From assembly GCA_036365515.1 (NCBI GenBank), contig CM070874.1, forward strand, positions 63,259,583 through 63,323,582: a stretch of 64,000 nucleotides of DNA, written 5' to 3'. Of this stretch, positions 1-10,570 are shown piece by piece. Position 1 is the stretch's first letter. Each line of letters starts with the position of its first letter. The notes beneath the pieces were generated by a model. That model did not search any database. It saw only the letters and a list, made by a program, of their open reading frames with translations, and was not told the DNA's origin. Source of the DNA: Torymus aiolomorphi (Eukaryota > Arthropoda > Insecta > Hymenoptera > Torymidae). Both the position numbers and the translations under genes were made by a program.

Positions 1-104
1 TTTTATTTTAATATATTTAATGCTTTGTATACGTTTCTCGATATGTCTAAATTTCGTTATCTTTAAAAATTACTTAATAAACTAGAAAGTTATTTGTATA
101 AATA
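1..104. other. AT-rich spacer
   Basis: AT-rich DNA without a recognisable gene or repeat. Confidence 0.5.
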
Positions 105-232
105 GTATATTACGACACTAGGCCAAAAAGTTGGATTTCCGGGCCGGCGTCACTTTGATGCCCGAGGCGAAGTCGAGGGCGTTGATGCGCGCCGGCCAGG
201 TCATCCAACATTCTGGCCATGTGTCGTATACC
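105..232. repeat. GC-rich hairpin module
   Basis: A short imperfect palindrome. The left side (TTACGACACTAGGCCAAAAA, then GTTGGAT) pairs with the right side (ATCCAAC, then TCTGGCCATGTGTCGTATA). The GC-rich tip holds GGGCCGGCGTC and GCGCGCCGGCC around GAGGCGAAGTCGAGGGC. It begins with the same AGTATATTACG edge as the modules at 6.96-7.65 kb, so I place it in that family. The small ORF running through it (131-334) is not credible. Confidence 0.55.
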
Positions 233-591
233 ATTTTTCTTCATCCTCAGCCGAAAGTACGTTTACCTGAGTGGCTACACGGGAGGTTGGCTGCCAGACT
301 TTTGCAAAATCGAGGCGAAGCCGAGATTGCATAAAAAATATGCAAAGAAAATATAATAATAATAAAAACATAAATTATACGTTTCTTAAATATTATACAA
401 TAATAAACTTTATTTAATTACTCATTTTCTTTATTACAAGCACACGAAGCACACCGAAAGTGCACCCATGGAAACCTCTTATATAAGATTTTCGATAAAA
501 ATGACTTTATATTTAATCAATTGAAGGAAATGCCCGTCGATTTTATGTTAATTTTAATAATGAGTAGCGGTCAGGGTCGTGAAAGGATCGT
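233..591. other. AT-rich spacer
   Basis: The first ~60 bases (CTTCATCCTCAGCCGAAAGTAC) resemble, in inverse orientation, the module edge at 6.88-6.92 kb. The rest is AT-rich with nothing recognised. Confidence 0.4.
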
Positions 592-676
592 CATCCCAGT
601 GGCGCAAATGGTAGCGTAGCTGCCCGGTATGCAGAAGGTTGTCGGTTCGAGCCCGACCTGGGCCGTTATTTTTTTC
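592..676 (+). tRNA. tRNA-like cloverleaf, probably pseudo-tRNA or SINE head
   Basis: It has an A-box-like TGGCGCAAATGGTAGCG, a perfect T arm (GTCGG, loop TTCGAGC, CCGAC) and a B box GGTTCGAGCCC. A T-run follows at once, as after Pol III genes. The D stem forms 4 pairs and the T stem 5. The anticodon stem forms only 4 of 5, and the acceptor stem 5 of 7 (CCCAG/CTGGG). Position 33 is C instead of U, with apparent anticodon GGT. The defects argue against a working tRNA; a tRNA-derived SINE head or pseudo-tRNA fits better. Confidence 0.4.
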
Positions 677-1095
677 GTTCTCGTTTTTTATCCTATACCT
701 TTATCTTTACAACCTTCCCTTTCCATGTATTCTCCTTTCTAAAAAATTTTTGACTGCACTAATGTTTCAAATAGCTTCTAAAATTTAAAGATGTATTGAA
801 ACACATATAAAGAAAGTGCTTGATAAGTTAGTTACCTTCCTTATCTTTGCCCGAATAGCCGTTAGATTCATTATTAAAAATAAAAATGACTTTGTTTTTC
901 CAATAGAATTCGGTACTTGAAAATGTGAGCACAAAAATGTGCATTTGCGCATTAATGGGTTATTATACTCTTCATATCTCCGAAATAAATCAACCGATTT
1001 TCGTCGGGTAAAGCTTATTATCTTCGTCTCGCGGGAAAAGGAAAATACCCTGATGGATTTGAGTTTTTATTAATTTTGTTTTGTTTTCTAACCAA
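677..1095. other. AT-rich spacer after the tRNA-like unit
   Basis: A pyrimidine-rich stretch (about 680-745) directly follows the tRNA-like sequence and could be a SINE body. No gene seen. Confidence 0.35.
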
Positions 1096-3180
1096 AAAAC
1101 AATTTTGAATTTTTAGTTTTTTTGATTTTTTCATATCTTACAGTCATTATTACATAATATAATAAACTTTTCTTGAAAGGTATTTAAATTACCTATATTT
1201 CCTTTTTTAAAATTTAAAATATCTTCACTCTGTCAATTGTTATTAACGAAAACTTTTTTATATTTCATAAATTATTTTCTCAAAAAATAATTTATTTATC
1301 GACTTGACATAAATACCCAGTTATTACACTAATTGAAGACTATATGTGGTTAAAATTTCAAGAGAATATCTGCATTTGTTTTTTAGAAAAAAAATTATTT
1401 TCCAAAAACGAATTTTTTTACTTATAGTTTTTTTTTTTATATTTTTATATCTTACAGCCATTATTACATAATATAATAAACTTTTCTTGAAAGGTATTTA
1501 AATTACCTATATTTTCTTATTTTAAAATTTAAAATATCTTCACTCTGTCAATTGTTATTAAGGAAAACTTTTTTATATTTCATAAATTAATTTCTCAAAA
1601 AATATTTTATTTATCGACTTGAAATTTTAACCAGTTAGTTATTACGCTAATTGAAGACTATATATGGTTAAAATTTCAAGAGATTATCGTCATTTGTTTC
1701 TTTAGAAAAAAATTATTTTAGAAAAATTTGCGTTTTCGTTGTCGCACGATAACTAGAGCAAAAATTATCCAATCGTCCTGAAATTTAGCACAGATGTAGC
1801 CTTCATATATCTTCAAATCAAGTTCGTTGCCCAAAAAAATCGGTCCATTACGAAAAAAGATATTTGAGATTAACAATTTTGTTAAAAAATGTTTGAATCG
1901 CGTTATCTCAGAGAATATTTGATTTATCGACTTAAAATTTAAACCACTTATTAAACTTATAGAAGACTATATTTGATTAAAATGTCAAGAGATTATCTTA
2001 TTTGTCTTTTAGAAAAAAATTATTTTAGACAAATTTGCGTTGTCGTTGTCGCACGATAACTAGAGCAAAAATTATCCAATCTTCCTGAAATTTGGCACAA
2101 ATCTAGCTTTCATATGTCTTCAAATCAAGTTCATTGCCCAAAAAAAATCCGGAAAAAGATATTTGAGGTTAAAAATTTTGTTAAAAAATATTTGAATCGC
2201 GTTATCTCAGAGAATACTTGATTTATCGACTTAAAATTTTAATCACTTATTAAACTTATAGAAGACTATATTTGATTAAAATGTCAAGAGATTATCTTCA
2301 TTTGTCTTTTACAAAAAAATTATTTTAGACAAATTTGCGTTGTCGTTGTCGCACGATAATTAGAGCAAAAATTATCCAATGTTCCTGAAATTTGGCACAG
2401 ATCTAGCTTTCATATATCTTCAAATCAAGTTCATTGCCCAAAAAAAATCAGACCATTACGAAAAAAGATATTTGAGGTTAAAAATTTTGTTAAAAAATGT
2501 TTGAATCGCGTTATCTCAGAGAATATTTGATTTATCGACTTAAAATTTAAACCACTTATTAAACTTATAGAAGACTATATTTGATTAAAATGTCAAGAGA
2601 TTATCTTATTTGTCTTTTAAAAAATTATTTTAGACAAATTTGCGTTGTCATTGTCGCACGATAACTAGAGCAAAAATTATCCAATCTTCCTGAAATTTGG
2701 CACAAATCTAGCTTTCATATATCTTCAAATCAAGTTCATTACCCAAAAAAATCAGACCATTACGAAAAAAGATATTTGAGGTTAAAAATTTTGTTAAAAA
2801 ATGTTTGAATCGCGTTTTCTCAGAGAATACTTGATTTATCGACTTAAAATTTTAATCACTTATTAAACTTATAGAAGACTATATTTGATTAAAATGTCAA
2901 GAGATTATCTTCATTTGTCTTTAAGGAAGCAAATTTTTTAGAAAAAATTTGCGTTTTCGTTGTCGCAAGATAACAAGAGCAAAAATTATCCAATCTCCTG
3001 AAATTTGGCACAGATGTAGCTTCTATATATACTCAATCAAGTTCGTTGCCCAAAAAAATCGGTCCTTTACAGAAAAAGATATTTGAGGTTAAATCTTTTT
3101 TTTTTAAATTTTTGAATCGCGTTTTCTCAAAGAATACTTGATTTATCGACTTGAAATTTTAACCAGTTCGTTACGAAAAA
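1096..3180. repeat. Satellite array, ~305-bp monomer
   Basis: Tandem copies recur with the landmark TAGAGCAAAAATTATCCAAT near 1754, 2061, 2361, 2666 and 2975 (spacings 307, 300, 305, 309). Other landmarks are GAATCGCGTTATCTCAGAGA and ATTTATCGACTT. Two diverged units with their own ~314-bp spacing precede them (CAGTCATTATTACATAATAT near 1141; CAGCCATTATTACATAATAT near 1455). They share only the CTCAAAAAATAATTTATTTA to TTCAAGAGA portion with the later monomers. No coding potential. Confidence 0.85.
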
Positions 3181-3340
3181 AGATGTAACACACACTTTAA
3201 GCTGAATCCGGACCCATGACCCTCTCCTGGTTAGTGTAACGGCACAAGATAAAGTATTAAATTTAAAATATTAGAAGTAAAAATTAATTAAAGGGATCAA
3301 TAAATTAAGTTTAAGGAAGCTACGTCCCACATAGCATGAA
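3181..3340. other. Junction between two satellite arrays
   Basis: Unique-looking 160 bases between the 305-bp array and the GAAATATTTC-type arrays; nothing recognised. Confidence 0.4.
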
Positions 3341-4320
3341 AAGTTTTTATGAAACCTTTCAAGAAATATTTCATGAATAGCTTGCCACAACCTTGCTGCA
3401 ATATTACAGAAACCTCTCAAAAATATTTTCAGTAAGATTTCAAGAAACCTTACAGAAACATTTTAGAAACTTTTCAATTAATGTTAAAAGTTGACCATCA
3501 AAATACATTTCATGAAATAATACTGCAAGCTTTTCTAAAGCTTTCATGAAATCTTTCTTACAACGTCTCTGAAAAGAAACATATAATATTTCATGAAATA
3601 TTATGGAAAGGTGTTGAAAAAATTTCTCAAAAAGATGCTTTTATTCCTACAGAACCATTCAAGAAACATTATTAAAACCTTGCAAAAATATTTCACGAAA
3701 GGTTGTAAGGAAACCTTACAAAAACATTTCCTGTATCATTGTCTGAAACGTTTTAGCAAAGTTTTCGCAACATTTTTGATGCGGAATAGACACCGTGAAA
3801 AAGCATTCCAAGAAATGTTACTGCAAGGTTTTTCAAAGCTTTCGAGAAAGTTTTCTCGCAAACATTCTCTGAAGAAACATTTCATGAAATATTACGAAAA
3901 GGTTTCAAAAAGATTTCTTGAAAACATTTTTTATGAATCTGAAAATGTATAAAATATTTCCGAAACCTTTCAAAAATATTTCACGAAAGGTTATAAGGAA
4001 ACATTTCAAAAACTTTTTCTGTATCATTACCTAAAACGTTTTGGCAAAGTTTTCGCAACGTTTCTGATACGCAATAGATACCATGAAAAAGTAATTCAAA
4101 AAATGTTACTGCAAAGTTTTTCAAAGCTTTCCAGAAAGTTATCTCACAAACATTCTGTAAAGAAACATTTCATGAAATATTACGAAAAGTTTTCAAAAAG
4201 ATTTCTTGGAAATATTTTTTTATGATACTGAAAATGTATAAAATATTTGTGAAACCTTGCCAAAATATTTCACGAAAGGTTATAAGGAAACATTTCAAAA
4301 ACTTTTTCTGTATCATTTTT
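3341..4320. repeat. Satellite of GAAATATTTC/AAACCTTTC type, ~288-bp period
   Basis: Built from short motifs such as AAACCTTTCAAGAAATATTTC-like words in both orientations. On top lies a ~288-bp tandem period: CAAAAATATTTCACGAAAGG occurs near 3683 and 3971, and a one-base-shorter form near 4260. The third copy is cut off near 4318. The ORF at 3593-3952 is an artefact of this composition (Lys/Phe-rich, repetitive). Confidence 0.8.
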
Positions 4321-4360
4321 ACACGCCCTCAGGTCTTAAAGCCATTTTAACTCAAACGTA

Positions 4361-4718
4361 GATCCCTAACTTATCGGCACATAAATATTATGTTTTTTAT
4401 CACATCTAAAAAAATTTTTAGGAAAAAGCGTTTTTTCACACCCACCGAAATTGGTTTAAGCATACTGTATTAAATTTCCAAATGATTCCATCCATTAGAT
4501 TTTTCCAAAAACGTTTTCCAAATTAGTAATTAACCCGAACAAAGCATGAAACATTTCAAAATCCATTTTAGAAAAATCTAATTAATGCAATGATTTAAAA
4601 ATTTAATAGGGCATTTCACTTAATGTTATTTCGGAGAGCATGAAGAACGCTTTTTCTAAAATTCTTGTTTAAATACGATAAAAGAATTAAAGTTTAGGTG
4701 CCGGTAAGGTAGGGATCA
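4361..4718. mobile_element. Possible MITE inserted in the satellite
   Basis: GATCCCTAACTTATCGGCAC at 4361 is matched in inverse orientation by GTGCCGGTAAGGTAGGGATC at 4699 (18 of 20 bases pair). It interrupts the satellite at 4.32 kb. The interior is unique and AT-rich. No clear target-site duplication, so only suggestive. Confidence 0.35.
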
Positions 4719-4873
4719 TGTCGGTACTTCACATGACCTTAACAAAAGAATTAGTTGAGTCTATTAAATATCATAGTCGAAAGTACTCAATATGTTGTCT
4801 TCTAATCAAATGTTTGTAATTTTTATTCAAGTTTACTCTATACTTAGCTAAAATTAAAATTTTGTACGGTAGA
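4719..4873. other. AT-rich spacer
   Basis: Nothing recognised between the possible MITE and the tRNA-like unit. Confidence 0.3.
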
Positions 4874-4958
4874 AGCGTTGCGTAGCGTAGTGGTTAGAGC
4901 GTCAGCCTTGTAATCCGAGGGTCTCGAGTTCGATCCCACCTTAGGTCAAAATTTTTTT
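4874..4958 (+). tRNA. Degenerate tRNA-like unit, probable SINE head
   Basis: A-box-like TAGCGTAGTGGTTAGAGCG and B-box-like AGTTCGATCCC are correctly spaced, with an anticodon-loop-like CTTGTAA (apparent TGT) and a T-run just after. T-stem and acceptor pairing are largely lost, so it is not a working tRNA. It is the second of several Pol III-like relics in the window. Confidence 0.4.
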
Positions 4959-5099
4959 CTGCGTTTTTTCTGTAAGATAATTTGTAAATGCGAAATTGCG
5001 AGCGATAATTAATATAAATTAATGCAAATATATAATAATTTAATATTAAAAAACATATCTGATATAATAACTATTCATATATATTAAGTTGCAGGAGTT

Positions 5100-6290
5100 C
5101 AGGAAAGATCATCAACTTGTTTTCAAAATTGTTAAAAAAAATATTAAAACATTTCTATTTCCGATTTCTTTTGAAAAATATTTTTTTAAATCTTTTTAAA
5201 ATGTTTCAAAAATCTTACTTGATGGTTTTGAGGCCTCTTAGAAACTTGCGTAAAACATTGTCGTATCCTTTCAGAAATATTTCACAGAAGTTTTCAGGAA
5301 ACCTTTCCAATATCTTTCACAAAATATTTCTTGAAATATTTTTTAAATATTTCAAAAACCTTATGTGATGATTTGGCAACCTCTTAGAAACTTGCGTAAA
5401 ACATGGTCGTAACCTTTCAGAAATATTTCACAGAACTTTTCAGGAAACCTTTCGAAAAATATTTTTGTGAATCTTTTTGAAATATTTCAGAAACCTTTCG
5501 TGATGGTTTAGAGACCTCTTAGAAACTTGCGTAAAACATTGTCGTAACATTTCAGAAATATTTCACAGAACTTTTTCAGGAAACCTTTCAGATACCTTTC
5601 GAAAAATATTTTTGTAAATCTTTTTAAAATATTTCAGAAATCTTTCGTCATAGTTTTCAGACCTCTTAGAAACTTGCATAAAACATTGTCGTAACATTTC
5701 AGAAATATTTCACAGAACTTATTAGGAAACCATTAAGATACCTTTCGAAAAATGTTTTTTTAAAACTTGTTGAAATATTTTGAAAAGTTTTCGTGATGGT
5801 TTTGAGACCTCTTAGAAACTTGTGTAGAACATTGTCGTAACTTTTCAGAAATATTTCACAGAACTTTTCAGGAAACCTTTCAGATACCTTTCGAAAAATA
5901 TTTTTTGAAAACTTGTTGAAATATTTTGAAAAGTTTTCGTAATGTGTTGAGACATCTGAGGCACTTGCATAAAATATTGTCACAACCTTTCAGAAATATG
6001 TCTTGTAACTTTTCAGAAAAAGCTTTCAGAAAATATTTCCAGAATTCTTTTAAAACGATTTAAAAACCTTTCATGAAATTTTTAGGCATCTGAGGCACTT
6101 TCCTGAAACATTGTCAAAACCTTTTAGAAAACTTTCATGTAACCTTTTAGGAAAGGTGTCAAATATATTTCAAGAAATATTTTTGAACGTTTATTGCACG
6201 GACATATGAACCTTTTAGAAACCTTTTTCCGAAATATTTTTGCAAGGTTTCCAACTTTTCATGAAACCTTTCGAAAACCTTGCAGAAACA
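5100..6290. repeat. Satellite of CAGAAATATTTCA type, ~143-bp period, 7 copies
   Basis: The landmark CCTCTTAGAAACTTGCGTAA (diverging in the last two copies) recurs near 5234, 5380, 5515, 5662, 5808, 5953 and 6087, spacings 134-147. Each monomer contains several CTTTCAGAAATATTTCACAG-like words, the composition of the 3.3-4.3 kb array. The ORFs at 5117-5368 (+) and 5699-5983 (-) are by-products. Confidence 0.85.
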
Positions 6291-6297
6291 TTTCGTG

Positions 6298-6669
6298 CTA
6301 TGTGGGGTGCCAATGAATTGGCAGCGGTTTTTTTATTATGCTAAGGGTTAGGGTTATAAAATTACTAATATTAATATTGTCCCTTACATTCAAAGTATTT
6401 CGGAGCATACTCCATATGCTCCATAAAGTTGGCGGTTTAAGCTTTACTTTTAGTGTATTAAAATAAATAATTAAATTATTTTCTTCTGAGTTAGAGAGTA
6501 AATTTTTATTTTCCTCTCGCCATTTTTTGTAGGTATTGTATAATATCATATACCGATCAGAAGATTTCTTTGGTAATGTTTCAATTTGTACAATAAGACT
6601 TGTCTCCTCGTCAAAATGTTTGAGTACTTCGTTTTCGTCGGCGGAACCTTCAGACAACGAGTCATCCAT
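6298..6669 (-). pseudogene. Crypton-type tyrosine recombinase, N-terminal fragment
   Basis: The 123-residue reading frame starts at ATG 6667-6669 with an acidic leader (MDDSLSEGSADENE). It then matches the pattern of the N-terminal SAM-like core-binding domain of insect Crypton/DUF3504-type tyrosine recombinases: LPKKSSDRYMILYNTYKKW, ENNLIIYFNTL, KPPTLWSIWSMLRNTLNV, NISNFITLTLSIIKK. Family members continue into a several-hundred-residue catalytic domain with an R-H-R-Y set. Here the frame ends nine residues after SIIKK, where the 143-bp satellite begins, so the catalytic domain is missing. No splice donor is evident at the break. I infer truncation of a transposon gene by satellite sequence or recombination. 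The assignment rests on motif recognition only. Confidence 0.6.
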
Positions 6670-6960
6670 TTTTGAGTTTTATAACTTTATAATGTTTAAG
6701 CATCACAAAGACGTTTTTGGCGATATGTTTGACGTTGTGAGGTTAAACATAGGTTAAGATAAACACCGAAAATACATACAGCCGCTACAGTACGCAGTCA
6801 TGAGCGTTGCTATGACAACGGCCACAACAATTTTGTAACTAATCTAGCCGCAAAAGCCGTTGTTCCCGGCGCGAAAACAGGTCGGGAAGTCGTACTTTCG
6901 GCTAGGGGATGAAGAATAATACATTACACACCTAGGGAGAAAAAACTTTTACTCCCATAG
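6670..6960. other. Upstream region of the Crypton fragment
   Basis: Probable 5' flank of the recombinase fragment (minus direction). The distal part (about 6838-6921) contains CGTACTTTCGGCTAGGGGATGAAGAA-like sequence shared in inverse with 232-262, the edge of a hairpin module. No gene seen. Confidence 0.35.
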
Positions 6961-7800
6961 AGCATATACTATTTTTCACTATACCCCGCGGGCCGAAAAT
7001 ACCACATTCGCGTTTTTGAGCCGGGAGCGAAAGTGGCACTTTCGGGCAGGGTATGGTGAAATAGTATATTACGATATTTTATAGCACGATTATCTAAGTC
7101 CGCTGTCACGCCTCTGCGTGCCTTAAAGTCCATTTTTGCACCGTGAGGTTAGATAAACACGGTGCAATAATCGACTACTTAAGTCACGGATAGGTGTGGA
7201 CTTAAGTGCAGACTTAGGTCACACCGTGCTATAAAAATAGTACATTACGCACCAAGGGAGGGAAGTGAGGCACTTCAATCCGCGTGTGACATTAACACCC
7301 GAGCCGAAGGCGAGGGCGGTAAACACGCGGAATGAGCTGTCTCACTTCACTTCCATGTTGCGTGTACTATTTTGTCTCATGTATTCCCTGGAGGAATAGT
7401 ACATTACGATACAAGTGCGATAAGTAGCCCATTATTTCGCGGCGTGAAGTTAGGGCCCGAGCGTAGCGATCACGTACAATTTTTTATAACACTGCCTGCC
7501 TTAAGTCCGCTGTCACGCCTATCCGTGTGCTAAGCAGTCTCGCTACGCTCGTGCGCTAACCTCACGGTGCAATAATGGACTACTTATCGCACGGATATGC
7601 GTGACATAAGTGCGGACTTAAGTCACGCAGTGCTATAAAGTATATTATTGTCTTCTCACCCTGATCTCAGGGTCTTAAGTGCCACATTACCTTACGCCTA
7701 AAACTGCGAGGCTTATGCGCGTCGCTGTTTCTAGGCGTGAGGGAATGTGGCACTTTCGGTCGTGAGACCAGGGTGGGAAGACAACAGTTTCCGATAAGGT
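6961..7800. repeat. Chain of five GC-rich hairpin modules
   Basis: Successive imperfect palindromes lie back to back: ~6961-7072, ~7073-7236, 7237-7377, ~7394-7645 and ~7646-7792. Their joints carry AGTATATTACG or AGTACATTACG (near 7063, 7239, 7397). Inside recur GTGGCACTTTCG, TCACGCCTATCCGTG, GAGCCGAAGGCGAGGGCG and CTCGCTACGCTCG. Stems are 40-100 bp with mismatches. They look like a family of small foldback elements inserted next to or into each other. No credible ORF. Confidence 0.65.
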
Positions 7801-8020
7801 ATGAGACAAAAATAATTTAATGAACACTGTAAAGTATTTATTATTAAAGCTAATCTGTGTTAGTTTGAAAGTCATTTAAAAAATAGTTTTATGAACATTA
7901 AAAATCATTTATTATTAAAGCTAAGCTATGTGTCTCCTAGTGTTATCTCCATGAAGTCTTCGCCCAAATACAAGGATTTCAATTTTAAGATGGTTTTCTT
8001 ATTCAGGCATGCCGTTCCAT
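7801..8020. other. AT-rich spacer
   Basis: Contains a short direct repeat: ATGAACA(C/T)T...ATTTATTATTAAAGCTAA occurs near 7819 and 7891. Nothing else recognised. Confidence 0.4.
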
Positions 8021-8793
8021 ATATGTGCAAATCCGCGGACTACAGACAACAACTGGGGTACAAAAATGGAAAAAATTTTTTTTGAGGGCACACCTACCAC
8101 ATAAGGTTTTTACGGTTCTTTGGGGATCTCCCAACATGAAAATACTCGTGTACACTCATTATCCGTTGCCAAACTTTTTTGCCGACGAAATCAATTTTTC
8201 TTATGAAAATTTAACATGGGAAAAATGGACGAAAAGTAGTCATTGATGATTAACCAATAGCAAACTATTGAAGAGATCAAACCAAATTTCACAAAAAAGC
8301 GATTAAAGCTGAAGAATAGAGCTTTAATTTGAGATGAGAATCGTTAAAATCGGTCGATTCTGTGCAAAGCTAGGTGAATTTGAAAATGGCGAATAATGAC
8401 GAAAATGAGAGATATTTTTCAAACCCACATAATTCTTCAAATTTTTGTCATTTTTCGCCATTTTCAACTTCACGTAGCTTTGCACAGAATCGACCGATTT
8501 TAACGATTCTCATCTCAAATTAAAGCTCTATTCTTCAACTTTAATCGCTTTTTTGTGGTATTTGGTTTGGCCTCTTCAATAGTTTGCTATTGGTTAATCA
8601 TCAATGACTACTTTTCGTCCATTTTTCCCATGTTAAATTTCCATAAGAAAAATTGATTTCGTCGGCAAAAAAGTTTGGCAACGGATAATGAGTGTACACG
8701 AGTATTTTCATGTTGGGAGACCCCAAAGAACCGAAAAAACCTTTCCGTTTTTGTACCCCAGTTGTTGTCTGTAGTCCGCGGATTTGCACATAT
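8021..8793. mobile_element. Long-inverted-repeat MITE, copy 1
   Basis: A near-complete palindrome. The left arm (8021 to ~8406, starting TATGTGCAAATCCGCGG with ACTACAGACAAC) is repeated in inverse from ~8440 to 8793. The loop is about 35 bases. The outer edge is flanked by TA on both sides, suggesting a TA target site as in Tc1/mariner-type MITEs. A second copy lies at 63,575-64,000. ORFs here are shadows of the arms. Confidence 0.8.
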
Positions 8794-10016
8794 ATTTGCA
8801 CCTGCGATCACGAAAATTTGCACACTTGGGACAAAGTCTGCGACGACACTTGTAACTGTAACCATGCTGTTAATGTCAACGCGTCCCTTTATTAGCACGG
8901 TTTCCAGTTGTGAAATTGCAGGTGCAATAATCGGCGCTGGAAATTGGCAAGTTGGTTTCGCTTCGCTCGTGCAAAAGACACGTGAGCTAAATTATGCACT
9001 AGTTCGAAACAGTATTAAATACCACGAGCACTGAAAAATCATACCAAAGTTGTTATTTTGATGTTAGAGTGATAATTCACACGTTAGCTATAAAATATGG
9101 TTAATTTTAACAGAGAAATAAAGAAAAAATAATTAGTAGAAATTAATGTAAGTATGATTATGTAAATATACTGTACAATAAATGTAATTTGAATAAAAAA
9201 AAAAACATAAAAGACGGTGTTTTGTGTATGTTCTCAAAACAAAAATATACATGTTTTGAAACAAATTGGGACATATTCTTCTAATATTTTTCTAGTGGAA
9301 TATGTAAAAATATAGAGTTTACGTCATTGTCTAATCCTCTTAATTCAAATGAGTGCTATTTATTATTCAGTAGAAAATCATGCTGAAAATAACAATTTTG
9401 ATTAGGATGAAATTATAAATAATCACTTGATACGAGATATGTAAGGACTTCTCCGGAAGCAACGTATCGTTTTTTGAAGTATCCACTGAATGACCTATTA
9501 CAGGTTTTTCTCGTTTTTCTCCATTACTAATCATCCTATAGGTCCAATCAACATCTTATTTTGTTCGTAATTTTATTTTCTACAATTTATCTCATTGGGC
9601 AATCAAGATTGGTCCATTAGTTACGGATTCATAAGCAAAATTGTTAATAATAAATAGATGGGACATACTTGCGGATGGAAATTATATCCCGGTAATACTA
9701 GGATAGATTAGGTATACATAATGGTATACATGGGCATCTTAATCAATGTCAGTTCTTGGAAACATTAGCGGTCTTCCCGGAGATGCGCCCACTATTTACT
9801 TGCCTCAAAAGTTTTCATCATTATCGTCTTTCTAGACACAAGAAAGCTAGCGCTCTTCAAGCGTATGCATAAGTCTATCAATTACCTAAAAAGACTCATA
9901 GTTTGGATAATGTTTTTTAAATCGAGGGAAATAAGTACTTCATTCGCTTAACTATTAAGAGCATTATTTACCAGATACGTTCGTATCATCGACATCCTCT
10001 ATAGGGAGAACTATGC
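8794..10016. other. Spacer with one dispersed repeat
   Basis: 8996-9072 (around TACCACGAGCACTGAAAAAT) is present in inverse at 26,211-26,290. 8820-8995 is moderately GC-rich and contains GCTTCGCTCGTGC, a phrase like those of the hairpin modules. 9073-10,016 is AT-rich and I recognise nothing in it. Confidence 0.45.
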
Positions 10017-10570
10017 TGGTGCACAATAATATGTGTACAAAGTCTTGACTTATTATATAATAAATAGCCTTTTTATAACTTTATTCATTAAAAATTAAGT
10101 TGTGTTAAATATTATGTATTTTATCGTTGGTGTAGAATAATATGTGTACAAAGTTTGGGCTTTTTATATTAAAAATAAGTGTGTATGACTTCGCGTGTAC
10201 GATGAAAATTATTTATATTATGTCATAAATTGAGGGTGTACAATGTTATTCGGTTAGTGTAAAATAATTCTGTGTAGAATTATAAAAAAACGAACAATTA
10301 TTTGTCCGTGTAAAATAGTATGTGTTGGATATTTACCATTTTTAATCATTGTAGAACAAATTTTAGTGCACAATGTATTGTGTGCGATATTAAGTTCTAT
10401 TTAATAATTATTCTTTTTATGTGTAGAAAGTAAACGTGTACAATAATATTTCATTTCTAAGAAACTGGTGTTTAACTCAATGTGTTCAATAAAAAATACA
10501 TTGTGTAAAAAAAAATTCATATAAAAGTGTGTGTTAAATTAAATGGTGTATAATTCTTATGTGTATGAAG
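10017..10570 (+). repeat. Diffuse array of a GTGTAnAATAnTATGTGT-like motif
   Basis: A loosely repeated motif occurs about every 50-110 bases on the + strand: GTGCACAATAATATGTGTAC (10,019), GTGTAGAATAATATGTGTAC (10,130), GTGTACAATGTTATT, GTGTAAAATAATTCTGTGTA, GTGTAAAATAGTATGTGT, GTGCACAATGTATTGTGTG, GTGTACAATAATATTTC, GTGTATAATTCTTATGTGTA. Units are too diverged to define a monomer. It may be an ancient minisatellite or a protein-binding array. Confidence 0.45.

Noticed and set aside
592..676. Functional tRNA gene
   Set aside because: Acceptor and anticodon stems are incomplete and U33 is missing.
3593..5983. Three Lys/Phe-rich ORFs (3593-3952, 5117-5368, 5699-5983)
   Set aside because: Each lies in satellite DNA and simply follows the repeat motif; stops vary between monomers.
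8601..9034. Overlapping ORFs on both strands
   Set aside because: They are shadows of the arms of the inverted-repeat MITE.
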